The notes below the pieces were generated by a model, which had not been told where the DNA came from, did not search any database, and was given only the letters and a program-made list of their open reading frames with translations. Below are positions 34,966-43,121 of a DNA stretch of 64,000 nt, piece after piece. How positions within the stretch are numbered: position 1 is the stretch's first letter; each line of letters starts with the position of its first letter. The stretch is from Enterococcus raffinosus (GTDB taxonomy: Bacteria > Bacillota > Bacilli > Lactobacillales > Enterococcaceae), in NCBI RefSeq assembly GCF_001886185.1, contig NZ_JXLA01000015.1, forward strand, positions 32,847 through 96,846. Reading direction: 5' to 3'. The translations under genes and the position numbers were made by a program.

Positions 34966-36366
34966 TTACATTTTTCTCTGACCAATCGTTTCCTGCTCCT
35001 TTTCCAGAAATTCCTTGAACCAATAAAAGCTTTTTTTAGGGACACGTCTCATATCGCGTAAATCATGGTTGCCTCGGTTTACATAGACCATGCCGTATCG
35101 TTTTTCCATATCGCCTTTAGAGCTTGGCAAGTCAATTAATCCCCACCCGAGATAGCCTAACACTTCACAGCCATCGATAGCCATGGCATCCTTCATCGCT
35201 TGGATGTGGGTCTCATGGTAGTAAATTCGATAGTCATCCTGAATTTGAGTCCTGCCATCCCATTCTTCCTTCGTCCCTATACCATTTTCGACTGGAAAAA
35301 TCGGTACATGGTATTTTTTGTACATCCTATTTATGATGTCTCTAAATCCAAGAGGATCAATGCTCAGCTGCCATTCATTATTTGAAACAAATGGGTTTTC
35401 AACCTCACCAAATGTTAAATAATAATTGGGTGCCACATCTGACGGGATGTTTTTATGACTGATCGATCCTGTGCAATAGTAACTGAAGGCTAAGTAATCA
35501 CTAGTGACTTTTTCTATTTCTGCGAGTTCTTCTTCTGAGATTTCTAGGTTCATTCGTTGCTTCTCGAAAGTCCTTACCTGTCTAGAATAGCCACGTCCGC
35601 AAAAGGCGTCTAATAGGTTTTGATTGATAAACTCGTCCCATTCTCTTGCGACTAGAATATCTTTGGGATCATTGGTTGCTGGATAGATATTCGAATAGGC
35701 TAACATTCCTCCGATTTCACCATCTGTCGTCTCATGGATGTAATTCGCAAGCCTAGCATGAGCGACCATCACATTATGAGCAATTTGATGGATATTTTCG
35801 GCAGTATCTTCTGTAGTTAAAGTACCTCCATACAATAGTGCTAACGGAGTGGCGTATAAGTTTTGTTCATTAAAGGTGACCCAATACTTCACTTTTCCTT
35901 TATAGCGATCGATCACTTTTTTCCCATATTCAACAAACGCCTCTACGACATGTTTACTCATGAAGCCTTCATAGTTCTGCGCTAAGTGCAGCGGCATATC
36001 GAAGTGGTATAAGCACAGCATTGGTTCGATCCCCCGTGCCAGCATCGCGTCGATGTATCGATCATAAAACAATAATCCTTCCTCATTGAAGGTCCCGTCT
36101 CCCATCGGATTGATCCGTGACCAAGAGGTTTGGAAACGATAGAAGTTCATTCCCATTTCCTTCATTAAATCAAGGTCCTCTTCGTAGCGATGATACCGAT
36201 CAATCCCGTGCTTCCAGTCGGATGTCTGCTCACCCGCCTCGCGTATATCATACACTGAGGGCCCTTTTCCCCCTTCATTCCAAGCACCTTCTGTCTGCAT
36301 ACTTGATGAAGAGTCGCCCCAGTAAAATTTCTTTTCTACCATTCTCTCATTCCCATCTTGAATCAT
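34966..36366 (-). CDS. Glycoside hydrolase family 1, 6-phospho-beta-glucosidase type
   Basis: The 466-residue protein has the GH1 landmarks: 'FYWGDSSSSMQTEGAW' at the N terminus, 'YRFQTSWSRINPMG', the acid/base Glu in 'WVTFNEQN' and the nucleophile Glu in 'PIFPVENGIGTK'. The C-terminal 'KKSFYWFKEF' is usual for phospho-beta-glucosidases. It follows a PTS EIIC gene, so the substrate is most likely a 6-phospho-beta-glucoside delivered by that permease. Two start codons are possible (36366 or 24 nt downstream). Confidence 0.93.
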   Translation of the reverse strand: MIQDGNERMVEKKFYWGDSSSSMQTEGAWNEGGKGPSVYDIREAGEQTSDWKHGIDRYHRYEEDLDLMKEMGMNFYRFQTSWSRINPMGDGTFNEEGLLFYDRYIDAMLARGIEPMLCLYHFDMPLHLAQNYEGFMSKHVVEAFVEYGKKVIDRYKGKVKYWVTFNEQNLYATPLALLYGGTLTTEDTAENIHQIAHNVMVAHARLANYIHETTDGEIGGMLAYSNIYPATNDPKDILVAREWDEFINQNLLDAFCGRGYSRQVRTFEKQRMNLEISEEELAEIEKVTSDYLAFSYYCTGSISHKNIPSDVAPNYYLTFGEVENPFVSNNEWQLSIDPLGFRDIINRMYKKYHVPIFPVENGIGTKEEWDGRTQIQDDYRIYYHETHIQAMKDAMAIDGCEVLGYLGWGLIDLPSSKGDMEKRYGMVYVNRGNHDLRDMRRVPKKSFYWFKEFLEKEQETIGQRKM

Positions 36367-36405
36367 TCTCTCTGTTCTCCTCGGTTTCTTTTCTTATTAA
36401 AGAAC

Positions 36406-37746
36406 CTAGGAAGCTGAAGTCTCCGCGCTTGCACGAGCCACTCGTTCACTGATCTTCAGGAAAGGCAAATAGAAGAAGATCAAGGCGACGATGATGACTG
36501 CTTGAACAAGAATCGCCCGCCAATCCCCGGCTGTTGCTAAAAAGCCGCTGATAAATGGTGGCGTCGTCCACGGTATCGTGACCACACACGGATTGACCAA
36601 TCCGACAGCAGTCGCTAGGTATCCGATAACGGTTCCAACAATGGGTGACAAAACAAAGGGAATGATCATCGGTAAGTTAAACACGATCGGCAACCCAAAG
36701 ATCACAGGTTCATTGATATTGAAAAGATTGGGCCCTAAAGCTAATTTCGACAAATCCTTGTATGCTCGATACCGACTAAATAGTAGGATCGCTATTACCA
36801 GGGCAATCGTTGAACCGGTCCCGCCCATTAAAGCGCCATAAACTTGGTGAAAGGCTGAATTGATAATGTGTGGCGCGTGTTGTCCCGCAGCTGCCGCGTC
36901 CATATTTTCATTCATATTCACCATCAGCAATGGATCTAGAATCGGCCCTGTAACCACCGATTGATGAATCCCAAAAGAAAACAGCAGGTTTCCAAGACAA
37001 ACTAGGAACAAGTAACCAAATAAAGAGGTCCCTACACCACGCAATGGCTCTTGAATAAATCGTTCAATGATTGACATAAAATCATTACCGGTCAACTGAA
37101 TCAAAAACGAAGCAAAGGCAAAAAGTGACACAACAATGATCAATGGAATCATCGTATTAAATGATTTTCCGACTGCAGGTGGAACATTGTCCCCTAAATT
37201 GATTTTTAATTTTTTCGATTGCGTCAGGCGAATATACAGTTCCGTTGCTAATAATCCAGTGATGATGGCGGCAAAGACACCCTTTGAGCCAATATTACCG
37301 TAACTAATGACGCCATTGATTTTCACAGCGGTCTCGGAATCTATCGGCGTAGTCTCGATCATGATTGGCAGTAATGTCAAAAATGCTGGAACAACCGCGA
37401 TAATGACACCGATTGGATTCTCGTAGTCTCGATTTTTCGCTAAGAAATAGCCGATCGCGATCACCAAGATGATCCCTGTAATATTCAATGTAGCATTCGT
37501 AACGATGTTTCCCCAATTTTGCGCTGTCGCCATCGTATCTGCATTGATCAAGCCTTTGAACCAACCAGTCGGGTCCAACACAACAGAATTAATTAAAATG
37601 GCAATCCCGGCCAAAATGAATAATGGCATGATCGTAGCAAAGGAATCGCGTAAAGTTCTCAAATAAACTTGGTCTCCAATTTTCTGCGCTGTCAAAACAA
37701 ATTTCCCCATCAAAGCTTCTCTTTTTTGCTTTTTATCCTCATTCAT
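36406..37746 (-). CDS. PTS EIIC permease, lactose/cellobiose family
   Basis: A 446-residue protein with about 10 TM segments. The conserved EIIC features include 'RDSFATIMPLFILAGIAILINS', 'GDNVPPAVGKSFNTMIPLII', 'FGIHQSVVTGPILDPLL', and 'NINEPVIFGLPIVFNLPMIIPF' with the substrate-binding Glu. It imports and phosphorylates a beta-glucoside such as cellobiose, hydrolysed by the GH1 enzyme encoded 40 bp downstream. No EIIA or EIIB gene occurs in this cluster, so these must come from elsewhere. GGAGGG precedes the ATG. Confidence 0.93.
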   Translation of the reverse strand: MNEDKKQKREALMGKFVLTAQKIGDQVYLRTLRDSFATIMPLFILAGIAILINSVVLDPTGWFKGLINADTMATAQNWGNIVTNATLNITGIILVIAIGYFLAKNRDYENPIGVIIAVVPAFLTLLPIMIETTPIDSETAVKINGVISYGNIGSKGVFAAIITGLLATELYIRLTQSKKLKINLGDNVPPAVGKSFNTMIPLIIVVSLFAFASFLIQLTGNDFMSIIERFIQEPLRGVGTSLFGYLFLVCLGNLLFSFGIHQSVVTGPILDPLLMVNMNENMDAAAAGQHAPHIINSAFHQVYGALMGGTGSTIALVIAILLFSRYRAYKDLSKLALGPNLFNINEPVIFGLPIVFNLPMIIPFVLSPIVGTVIGYLATAVGLVNPCVVTIPWTTPPFISGFLATAGDWRAILVQAVIIVALIFFYLPFLKISERVARASAETSAS

Positions 37747-37831
37747 TCGTTTCCCTCCAAATTTATTTAAAGCTACGCGCTAACTTTATCTGAATAATAC
37801 CACCTGCAAACGTTTTTGTAAACACTTATTT

Positions 37832-37849
37832 AAATTTGTGTATACTAAT
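37832..37849. promoter_or_regulatory. Operator-like site upstream of the beta-glucoside PTS gene
   Basis: AAATTTGTGTATACTAAT matches 16 of 18 bases of the sequence upstream of the GntR gene itself (38624-38641). It is probably the site of the GntR/UTRA regulator encoded at 37903-38607. Confidence 0.6.
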
Positions 37850-37860
37850 TTTTAAAAATA

Positions 37861-37892
37861 AAAAAGAATGTACCTAATACATAAGTACATTC
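37861..37892 (-). terminator. Intrinsic terminator of the GntR gene
   Basis: On the minus strand GAATGTAC/GTACATTC pair (37885-37892 with 37866-37873) with an 11-nt loop, followed by T-rich sequence. It lies 11 nt after the regulator stop, so the regulator and PTS genes are separate transcripts. Confidence 0.7.
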
Positions 37893-37902
37893 CTCTGGAT
37901 TC

Positions 37903-38607
37903 TTAGTTTATATCCGCGACTATTTTCCCTGATGTATAGGGGTATCGTGTCTTAGATAAATCAAAGGGCGTTCCGTCATCAAAAAACACGACCTGATTCG
38001 TTTCAAGTATTGGTTCTCCTACTTCGATATTGAACTCTGCACTGTCTAGTTCATTCGCCTTCGAAGCAATGATCACACGCTGCGCCGCGCTAATAACAAA
38101 GCCCAATTCATCTCTAATATAATTATAGATAGAGCCCATTAAAATTTCTTCATCCAAGTCTCTTACATACTTCAAAGGCATGACAGAAGTCTCGATACTC
38201 TTCGCTTCATCCTTTACATATCTGACACGTTTAATATCATAGACAGGATCTGTATGCTTTATTTTCAAGGATTCTGATTCATAGGCTGTGGGAAAGCGCA
38301 CTTCGAAACGAATAATTTTACTTGTGACCTCTTCACCCTCCTGAAGAGAAGTCCCAAACACGCTATTAATTTGAGTAACATCTTTATTGTTCTGTTTGAT
38401 ATTCGTTCGGACATAGGTCCCTGAGCCACGTCTCGTATACAGCAACCCTTCATCGATCAGCAGCTGAATCGCTTTTCGAACAGTTACCCGACTGGTTTGA
38501 TACATCTTCGCTAGCGTTTCTTGATCTGGCAGCAGCTCGCCTTCTTTATACTCGCCTTCCACGATTTTTTTCTTTAGAGCAATGGCAATCTCTTTGTATT
38601 TAGGCAT
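37903..38607 (-). CDS. GntR-family regulator with UTRA domain
   Basis: About 234 residues. The N-terminal winged helix is clear ('ALKKKIVEGEYKEGELLPDQ', 'MYQTSRVTVRKAIQLLIDEG', 'TRRGSGTYV') and is followed by a UTRA domain. It should repress the adjacent beta-glucoside PTS/GH1 genes and itself, relieved by a phosphorylated sugar. I chose the ATG at 38605-38607, which has AGGAGG 9 nt upstream; the GTG at 38613 is too close. Matching operator-like sites lie before both transcription units. Confidence 0.9.
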   Translation of the reverse strand: MPKYKEIAIALKKKIVEGEYKEGELLPDQETLAKMYQTSRVTVRKAIQLLIDEGLLYTRRGSGTYVRTNIKQNNKDVTQINSVFGTSLQEGEEVTSKIIRFEVRFPTAYESESLKIKHTDPVYDIKRVRYVKDEAKSIETSVMPLKYVRDLDEEILMGSIYNYIRDELGFVISAAQRVIIASKANELDSAEFNIEVGEPILETNQVVFFDDGTPFDLSKTRYPYTSGKIVADIN

Positions 38608-38623
38608 ATCCACAGGCCTCCTG

Positions 38624-38641
38624 AAATTTGTATATACTTAT
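38624..38641. promoter_or_regulatory. Operator-like site upstream of the GntR gene
   Basis: AAATTTGTATATACTTAT is nearly the same as the site before the PTS gene (37832-37849). It overlaps the ribosome-binding region of the regulator gene, suggesting autorepression. Confidence 0.55.
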
Positions 38642-38725
38642 ATAATAATAGATTACACATAAAATGTAAACCTCCTATACAAATAAACAAAATGCGGACT
38701 ATGACTAATACCACTGCCTCTATAG

Positions 38726-38767
38726 CAAAAACAGCCTTATAAGCTGTGTAACTAGCTTATAAGGCTG
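38726..38767 (-). terminator. Intrinsic terminator of the toxin-antitoxin operon
   Basis: A perfect 14-bp stem, CAGCCTTATAAGCT (38732-38745) with AGCTTATAAGGCTG (38754-38767), flanked on the minus-strand exit side by five T. It lies 11 nt after the Doc stop. Confidence 0.85.
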
Positions 38768-38778
38768 ATGTAACCATT

Positions 38779-39186
38779 TTATTGTTTTATAAATTTCCCA
38801 GAATCCTTTAGATAGCCAGCAACGTTGGCTTTTAATGGATCAAACTCGACAGAACTCGTCGTAATCGTAAGAAGCAGTGATACAGTCTCTTCCCTGCTAA
38901 AGGTCGTCTTGTACCCATTCATCATGAAAAATGTCATCATTGCTACAAGTGCGGTTCGTTTATTCGCGTTTTGAAAAGGATGTCTTTTCGCAAGATTGAT
39001 CGACAAGATAGCAGCCATGTCATAAATGCTTGGGTAAAGCTCCTCACCAAAAACAATCTGCTTCGGTTGCTCCACAGTCCTATCTAGCGCTGTTGCATCT
39101 CTGAAACCGATCATTTCTCCTTTTGATGTCCTTGTAATTAATTTTGCATTGATTTTCACAATATCTCGTACCGTTAAATAATTCAT
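38779..39186 (-). CDS. doc: Doc/Fic-family death-on-curing toxin
   Basis: The 135-residue protein has the Doc motif 'HPFQNANKRTALVAMMTF' (HxFxxANKR), with the catalytic His and the Lys typical of Doc, which phosphorylates EF-Tu; Fic AMP-transferases have Gly before Asn and a different spacing. The N terminus 'MNYLTVRDIVKINAKLI' also fits Doc. It overlaps the antitoxin gene by 4 nt. The type II toxin-antitoxin organisation is clear; the phosphorylation target is taken from the family. Confidence 0.92.
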   Translation of the reverse strand: MNYLTVRDIVKINAKLITRTSKGEMIGFRDATALDRTVEQPKQIVFGEELYPSIYDMAAILSINLAKRHPFQNANKRTALVAMMTFFMMNGYKTTFSREETVSLLLTITTSSVEFDPLKANVAGYLKDSGKFIKQ

Positions 39187-39416
39187 AGCTCAATTAAATC
39201 CTTAATCGCATCTTCATATTGATCCATCACAGCATCCACGATCGAATCAATATCAACCTTCTCTTCTGCCTTTACGATCTTCACTGTCCCATCTTCTAAA
39301 AAGATATAGCTGATTGCGCCACCAGTTTCAACACCTAGACGCTCTTTCGCCTCGGCAGGAATTGTGGTCACATCACTATTACCTGATCTTCTGATTTTAT
39401 AGCTCTTTTCTCCCAC
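39183..39416 (-). CDS. AbrB/MazE-type antitoxin
   Basis: About 77 residues. The swapped-hairpin DNA-binding domain reads 'KIRRSGNSDVTTIPAEAKERLGV' over residues 6-28, followed by an acidic C-terminal tail for toxin neutralisation. It starts at GTG (39414-39416) with GGAGG 8 nt upstream, rather than at the ATG at 39431. It is paired with Doc, which in the P1 prototype is paired with a Phd-type antitoxin, so this is the AbrB-type variant of the module. It probably autorepresses through the repeats at 39431-39480. Confidence 0.88.
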   Translation of the reverse strand: MGEKSYKIRRSGNSDVTTIPAEAKERLGVETGGAISYIFLEDGTVKIVKAEEKVDIDSIVDAVMDQYEDAIKDLIEL

Positions 39417-39430
39417 AATGTACACCTCCA

Positions 39431-39480
39431 TTTTGTATATATTATATGATTGTATATACTTTTTATCAATATATACAAAA
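39431..39480. promoter_or_regulatory. Inverted repeat at the toxin-antitoxin promoter
   Basis: TTTTGTATAT (39431-39440) and ATATACAAAA (39471-39480) are perfect inverted repeats, and TGTATATA recurs between them (39451-39458). They lie directly upstream of the antitoxin start and are the likely autoregulatory operator. Confidence 0.65.
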
Positions 39481-39510
39481 ATAAAGTATTTACTTTTGAA
39501 ATCACATCAT

Positions 39511-39550
39511 AAAAAAACGTCTCAAGAAAGACTTCAACTTTCTTGAGACG
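39511..39550 (-). terminator. Intrinsic terminator after the DUF2716-like gene
   Basis: A perfect 13-bp stem (39518-39530 with 39538-39550) and 7-nt loop, followed on the minus strand by seven T. Confidence 0.85.
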
Positions 39551-39605
39551 CGATGATTGCATCGAATGGAACATTGTTTCTTTCGCGAGGAAACAATTTA
39601 TTGAT

Positions 39606-40154
39606 TTACCTGCTTTTCTCTTCCCTAGAATCAATCAATGAAACCCCAAAATAATGAGCTTTCTTCCGAATTTCTCTTCTTAATTGTTCGCCATAGACAA
39701 AAATGTGTTGTCGCCATGGATCTGTCAAATATCCCCAAGAGAAATCTTTGGAAAAGAACAAATAATAATCCCCGTCAGGATAGAACTCTGGAAAATACGC
39801 GTAGTATCCACCATCGTAATAGTTTTCATCCGAAATAAATGTTGGCTTCTCTTTCCGCGTCTTTACCTGCGGATAATACTTGTAACAAGTATGCTGCCAA
39901 TCCAAAACATACATATATTCTTGGTCTTTTAAGCAGGTACAAAAAATATCTTGGATCGTTTCTCGCCATTTAGGATCAGAATTAGCTATCGCAACTACGC
40001 CCTTACAACTGTAGAGATCGTAAGGCTCCTTCAAGGTATAGCGAGAATCTTCTGCAGAATAATCTGGTTCAAAGGAGAATCGCTGGTCGACGATTTTCCA
40101 AAGTTCATTTTGTTCTTGACCTGTGAGAATTTCCCATTCCTCTTGATGGTTCAT
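39606..40154 (-). CDS. DUF2716-like protein
   Basis: A 182-residue soluble protein. Recognisable are 'YVLDWQHTCYKYYPQ' and 'FYPDGDYYLFFSKDFSWGYLTDPW' with 'IFVYGEQLRREI', the pattern I associate with DUF2716. Proteins of this kind are found singly or beside polymorphic toxins, and their function is unknown. It is a monocistronic gene with a GAGGG site before the ATG and its own terminator. Confidence 0.7.
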   Translation of the reverse strand: MNHQEEWEILTGQEQNELWKIVDQRFSFEPDYSAEDSRYTLKEPYDLYSCKGVVAIANSDPKWRETIQDIFCTCLKDQEYMYVLDWQHTCYKYYPQVKTRKEKPTFISDENYYDGGYYAYFPEFYPDGDYYLFFSKDFSWGYLTDPWRQHIFVYGEQLRREIRKKAHYFGVSLIDSREEKSR

Positions 40155-40350
40155 AATAGCCCTCTTTTCTAGGTTAAGTTGTAACTAAAGTTCTATAGAC
40201 AGTATTTTTAAAATTTTAAATCTAGCATGCGCACCTATATAGCTAAACAAAATCCGTCAAAATTAATTTTTCCCTCAAGCACTTATTTCTGTTTAAGGTT
40301 CAATTAAGCTAAGCTCGCTATAGTGTACTCAACCTAAAACTTTTTCATTA

Positions 40351-40385
40351 TGCCAGTCGCTTCGGCGGCTGGCAGCCCTTTTTTT
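40351..40385 (+). terminator. Orphan plus-strand terminator hairpin
   Basis: A 10-bp stem (40351-40360 with 40365-40374) closed by a TTCG tetraloop and followed by seven T. A small RNA or a deleted gene may have used it. Confidence 0.75.
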
Positions 40386-40494
40386 ATTTATGTTCACTAA
40401 CTGAAATCACTCAAAATCAATCTCTTGCTCTTTTATTGGACTCTACCAGAGCTAAGGAATCAGTTTAAAATCATAGCTAGTAGTCTTCGCGCAG

Positions 40495-40545
40495 AAAAAG
40501 ACATCGACCTATGAACCGAAACATGGTTCATAGGTCGATGTCTTT
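40495..40545 (-). terminator. Terminator of the alpha/beta-hydrolase gene
   Basis: A perfect 21-bp inverted repeat (40497-40517 with 40525-40545) and a 7-nt loop. Read on the minus strand it is followed by a T-rich exit, and it lies about 215 nt after the hydrolase stop. Confidence 0.7.
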
Positions 40546-40760
40546 AAAATAATGTACACAATAGGTTAGTCTAATTTGGCAAAATCGTATAACCGATCAG
40601 CTTGTCGATTCTTCTGATCTTCGACTTCAAACGTTACCATACAACAACGAATAACATCAGATATTAGTGTAAAACAAAAGAAATGGTAGAGCTTTTATTA
40701 ATTAAAAATTTTTTTCTACACTTCTTTCACTCAATTAGTAACCGAACTTTTAAGAGTTCA

Positions 40761-41882
40761 TTAATCCATCAGTCGATCAAGTAGCCAATCCACACCATAC
40801 GTACAAGTTTTTTGTGCTTCATTGTTCCCACAATGAACGTTTCCTTCAATTTCATAGTATTCTTTATCTGTGCTTGAGACCTTTTCGTAAATAGTCTTCG
40901 CCCCTTCTATGCCGATAACAGGATCTTCTTCTGTGTGCTCTACAAGCACTGGGCATGTGATGTTCTTCAAGTCCGCTTCAAAATTCATGCGGTGAGAAAT
41001 TTCTGCTGCTTCATCTAATGTTTCTACGTTAAATTTATTAAGAAAATTATACAGATAGAACCGATCAATACCTGCAAAGGTATGCATGGTCAATTGATCA
41101 AGCTGTGAGCAGCCTCCTCTAACTACTAATCCAGCGAACTCATTCGGATAGCGACAAACTGCGCTGGTAGCTAAGTAACCACCAAAACTGACTCCCATGA
41201 TCCCGATCCTGTTTCCTACGGCGGGATTTTCCTTTAAATAATCAACAACTGCTAAGACTGCTCCATCGTAGTTGTTCTCAGTTAAGTAGAGTTCCCTGTT
41301 CAAATTGCATTCACCCTGTCCCGGACCATCGAAAATCAACGCTGCACATCCCCGGTCAACCACTGTTTTGGCAATGACAAAATTCTCTTCTTTAAAGCCT
41401 GTCGCACCGACCACACAAATAACGACTGGTGTATCTTTCGTTGCATGATTAGGTAGCGCAAGGTAGGCTGGCATCCATTTCCCTTCATAAGGAATTTCGA
41501 TGTATTGAACATTTTCATTTTTGGCTAATTTTTTATGCAGCTTAAAACTACTCACAAGTTTGCCGTAAATGCGATACTTTTCTTCATCAAAATTTTTTAT
41601 CCCATAATCCCCCAAACGATAGAGTGCATTAGCATTAAAATAGTATTCACTTGCTGTTTCTGTATGTCCGGCTTCCTCATTCTTTTTTGCATAGCTATAT
41701 GCATTGTCACCTAATCGTTCACATACCTCTACAAAATCATGCGCCTCTTCTGGTGATACTTTGTCAAAAGTTTCCAAGTTGATCTCTGTTTCCGCCATCA
41801 TTTTGATAAAATCTTCTGGTGACATGCCACCTCCTAGAATTCTTCCAACATCTTGTGCAGGGGGTCTTTTTCGAATTTCCAT
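40761..41882 (-). CDS. Alpha/beta hydrolase, FrsA/DUF1100-like
   Basis: About 373 residues. A helical N-terminal part (to about residue 120) precedes an alpha/beta-hydrolase core with 'VVICVVGATGFKEE' (oxyanion region), 'DGPGQGEC', the nucleophile elbow 'GIMGVSFGGYLATS', the acid region 'HTEEDPVIGIEGAK' and a late His in 'NVHCGNN'. The triad appears complete. It is likely an esterase or dehydratase-type hydrolase of small esters; the substrate is unknown. The start at 41880-41882 has AAGGAG upstream. It faces a TetR gene across twin palindromes and is probably repressed by it. Confidence 0.88.
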   Translation of the reverse strand: MEIRKRPPAQDVGRILGGGMSPEDFIKMMAETEINLETFDKVSPEEAHDFVEVCERLGDNAYSYAKKNEEAGHTETASEYYFNANALYRLGDYGIKNFDEEKYRIYGKLVSSFKLHKKLAKNENVQYIEIPYEGKWMPAYLALPNHATKDTPVVICVVGATGFKEENFVIAKTVVDRGCAALIFDGPGQGECNLNRELYLTENNYDGAVLAVVDYLKENPAVGNRIGIMGVSFGGYLATSAVCRYPNEFAGLVVRGGCSQLDQLTMHTFAGIDRFYLYNFLNKFNVETLDEAAEISHRMNFEADLKNITCPVLVEHTEEDPVIGIEGAKTIYEKVSSTDKEYYEIEGNVHCGNNEAQKTCTYGVDWLLDRLMD

Positions 41883-41907
41883 AACGACATCTCCTTTTCT
41901 CATTTTT

Positions 41908-41947
41908 AGTACAGTGTACTGTTTACGCTTTCATAGTACACTGTACT
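41908..41947. promoter_or_regulatory. Twin TetR operator palindromes
   Basis: AGTACAGTGTACT (41908-41920) and AGTACACTGTACT (41935-41947) are the same 13-bp palindrome in opposite central orientation, 27 bp apart centre to centre. They lie between the divergent hydrolase and TetR genes. Confidence 0.8.
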
Positions 41948-42046
41948 AACAGAGATGTCAATCGTTTATTTTTTGGTGTATACTGTATCTCATAAAAAGC
42001 TATTGTGCCGTTTTAACAGCTAAGTACATAAAAAGAGGGGTTCTCC

Positions 42047-42637
42047 ATGGCGGATACTAAAACAAAAATATATTTAAGTGCTAAAGAGTTGTTTAAGAAA
42101 CGAGGCTATAGTGCCGTTTCCTTAAGAGATATCGCGGAACACGCCGAAACTACCATAGGAAATCTGACCTATCACTTTCCAAAAAAAGAAGATTTTATGT
42201 TACGTCTTCAAGAAGAGCTTTATGACAATTTCTTCAACTTTATGGACGCGAAGATTACAGAGGACAATGCATTTGACTTACTAAAGTCTTCAATTAAAGA
42301 AATTCAAGAAATCCGAAATACGAACATGTATTATTACAAGTATATCGTGAACATCCACGAAGAGTTTCCTGCAATGAATGGAAAACTCATGCAATTTAGA
42401 AAAAGACTGACCTCCTTTTATCTCAATATATTCCTCACGTTAAAAAAGACTGGTATCATGCGAAAGGATATCCCAGACAGTGAGTATGAAAATTTAACTG
42501 TACTTATTTCGCACTTAACATATAGCTGGTATCAATTGACCAGCCCTTACTATGACAGTGAACATGAACTGTCGTTGGATGAGGCATTGAAGACATTGCT
42601 GAAAAGATATTTGACTGAGGACGAGGCTATCCGTTAA
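42047..42637 (+). CDS. TetR/AcrR-family regulator
   Basis: A 196-residue protein with the N-terminal TetR HTH ('ELFKKRGYSAVSLRDIAEHAETTIGNLTYHFPKKEDFM') and a helical C-terminal ligand domain. It is divergent from the hydrolase gene and separated from it by two copies of a 13-bp palindrome, the expected operator arrangement. The ligand is unknown. It has a GAGGGG site and a terminator after the stop. Confidence 0.92.
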   Translation: MADTKTKIYLSAKELFKKRGYSAVSLRDIAEHAETTIGNLTYHFPKKEDFMLRLQEELYDNFFNFMDAKITEDNAFDLLKSSIKEIQEIRNTNMYYYKYIVNIHEEFPAMNGKLMQFRKRLTSFYLNIFLTLKKTGIMRKDIPDSEYENLTVLISHLTYSWYQLTSPYYDSEHELSLDEALKTLLKRYLTEDEAIR

Positions 42638-42663
42638 AAATCAACAATCACTTTTTCAAAAAA

Positions 42664-42691
42664 ACTCAGGATATTTGAGAATATCCTGAGT
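42664..42691. terminator. Intrinsic terminator after the TetR gene
   Basis: A perfect 12-bp stem, ACTCAGGATATT with AATATCCTGAGT, with a 4-nt loop, 26 nt after the stop. Confidence 0.8.
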
Positions 42692-43121
42692 CGTAATAAA
42701 AAAAATCGTATGCTTAAATCCGCGTTCACTCTTTATCCACGAAAAGTTGACGATTTGATACTGCGAGTAATCCGTTCAAAGCAATGGAGTACTTATTTTA
42801 GGCCTTTTTAATGAAAAGGTCTTTTTATTTTGATTATCTTATCGAATCTCTATCACTGACTGCGTTTACTTCCCCTCATGGTGTAAAACCACGATTACGC
42901 TATTCTTACTATCTTAACAGCCTTTTTCCTCTCCTATTCATTTACAAGAAATTGTCCAGTCCTTCTATCCTATTGATTTTATATATAGAAGGTCCTATCT
43001 ATAAAAAACAGTAAACAGGTTTTGAATTTTCTAAACATGTTCATAACCTTTAGGAAACACTTACATTTCCTCTTGCACTATTTATACTAGGAAATGAAGA
43101 AACAGTGGCCACATCGTTCTT
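42692..43121. other. Gene-free region
   Basis: About 430 bp. It contains a terminator-like hairpin at 42801-42827 (AGGCCTTTT with AAAAGGTCT, then T). A 67-codon plus frame at 42811-43014 begins inside that hairpin and has no ribosome-binding site, so it is not taken as a gene. Nothing else is seen. Confidence 0.4.

Larger units (their letters stand above)
40155..40760. other. Gene-free 600 bp with two terminator hairpins
   Basis: No coding region is supported. Two strong hairpins lie at 40351-40385 and 40497-40545. The first faces the plus strand although no plus-strand gene precedes it, so a short untranslated RNA from about 40200-40385 is possible. Confidence 0.4.

Noticed and set aside
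42811..43014. 67-codon plus-strand frame in a gene-free region
   Set aside because: Its start lies within a terminator-like hairpin and there is no ribosome-binding site or known motif.
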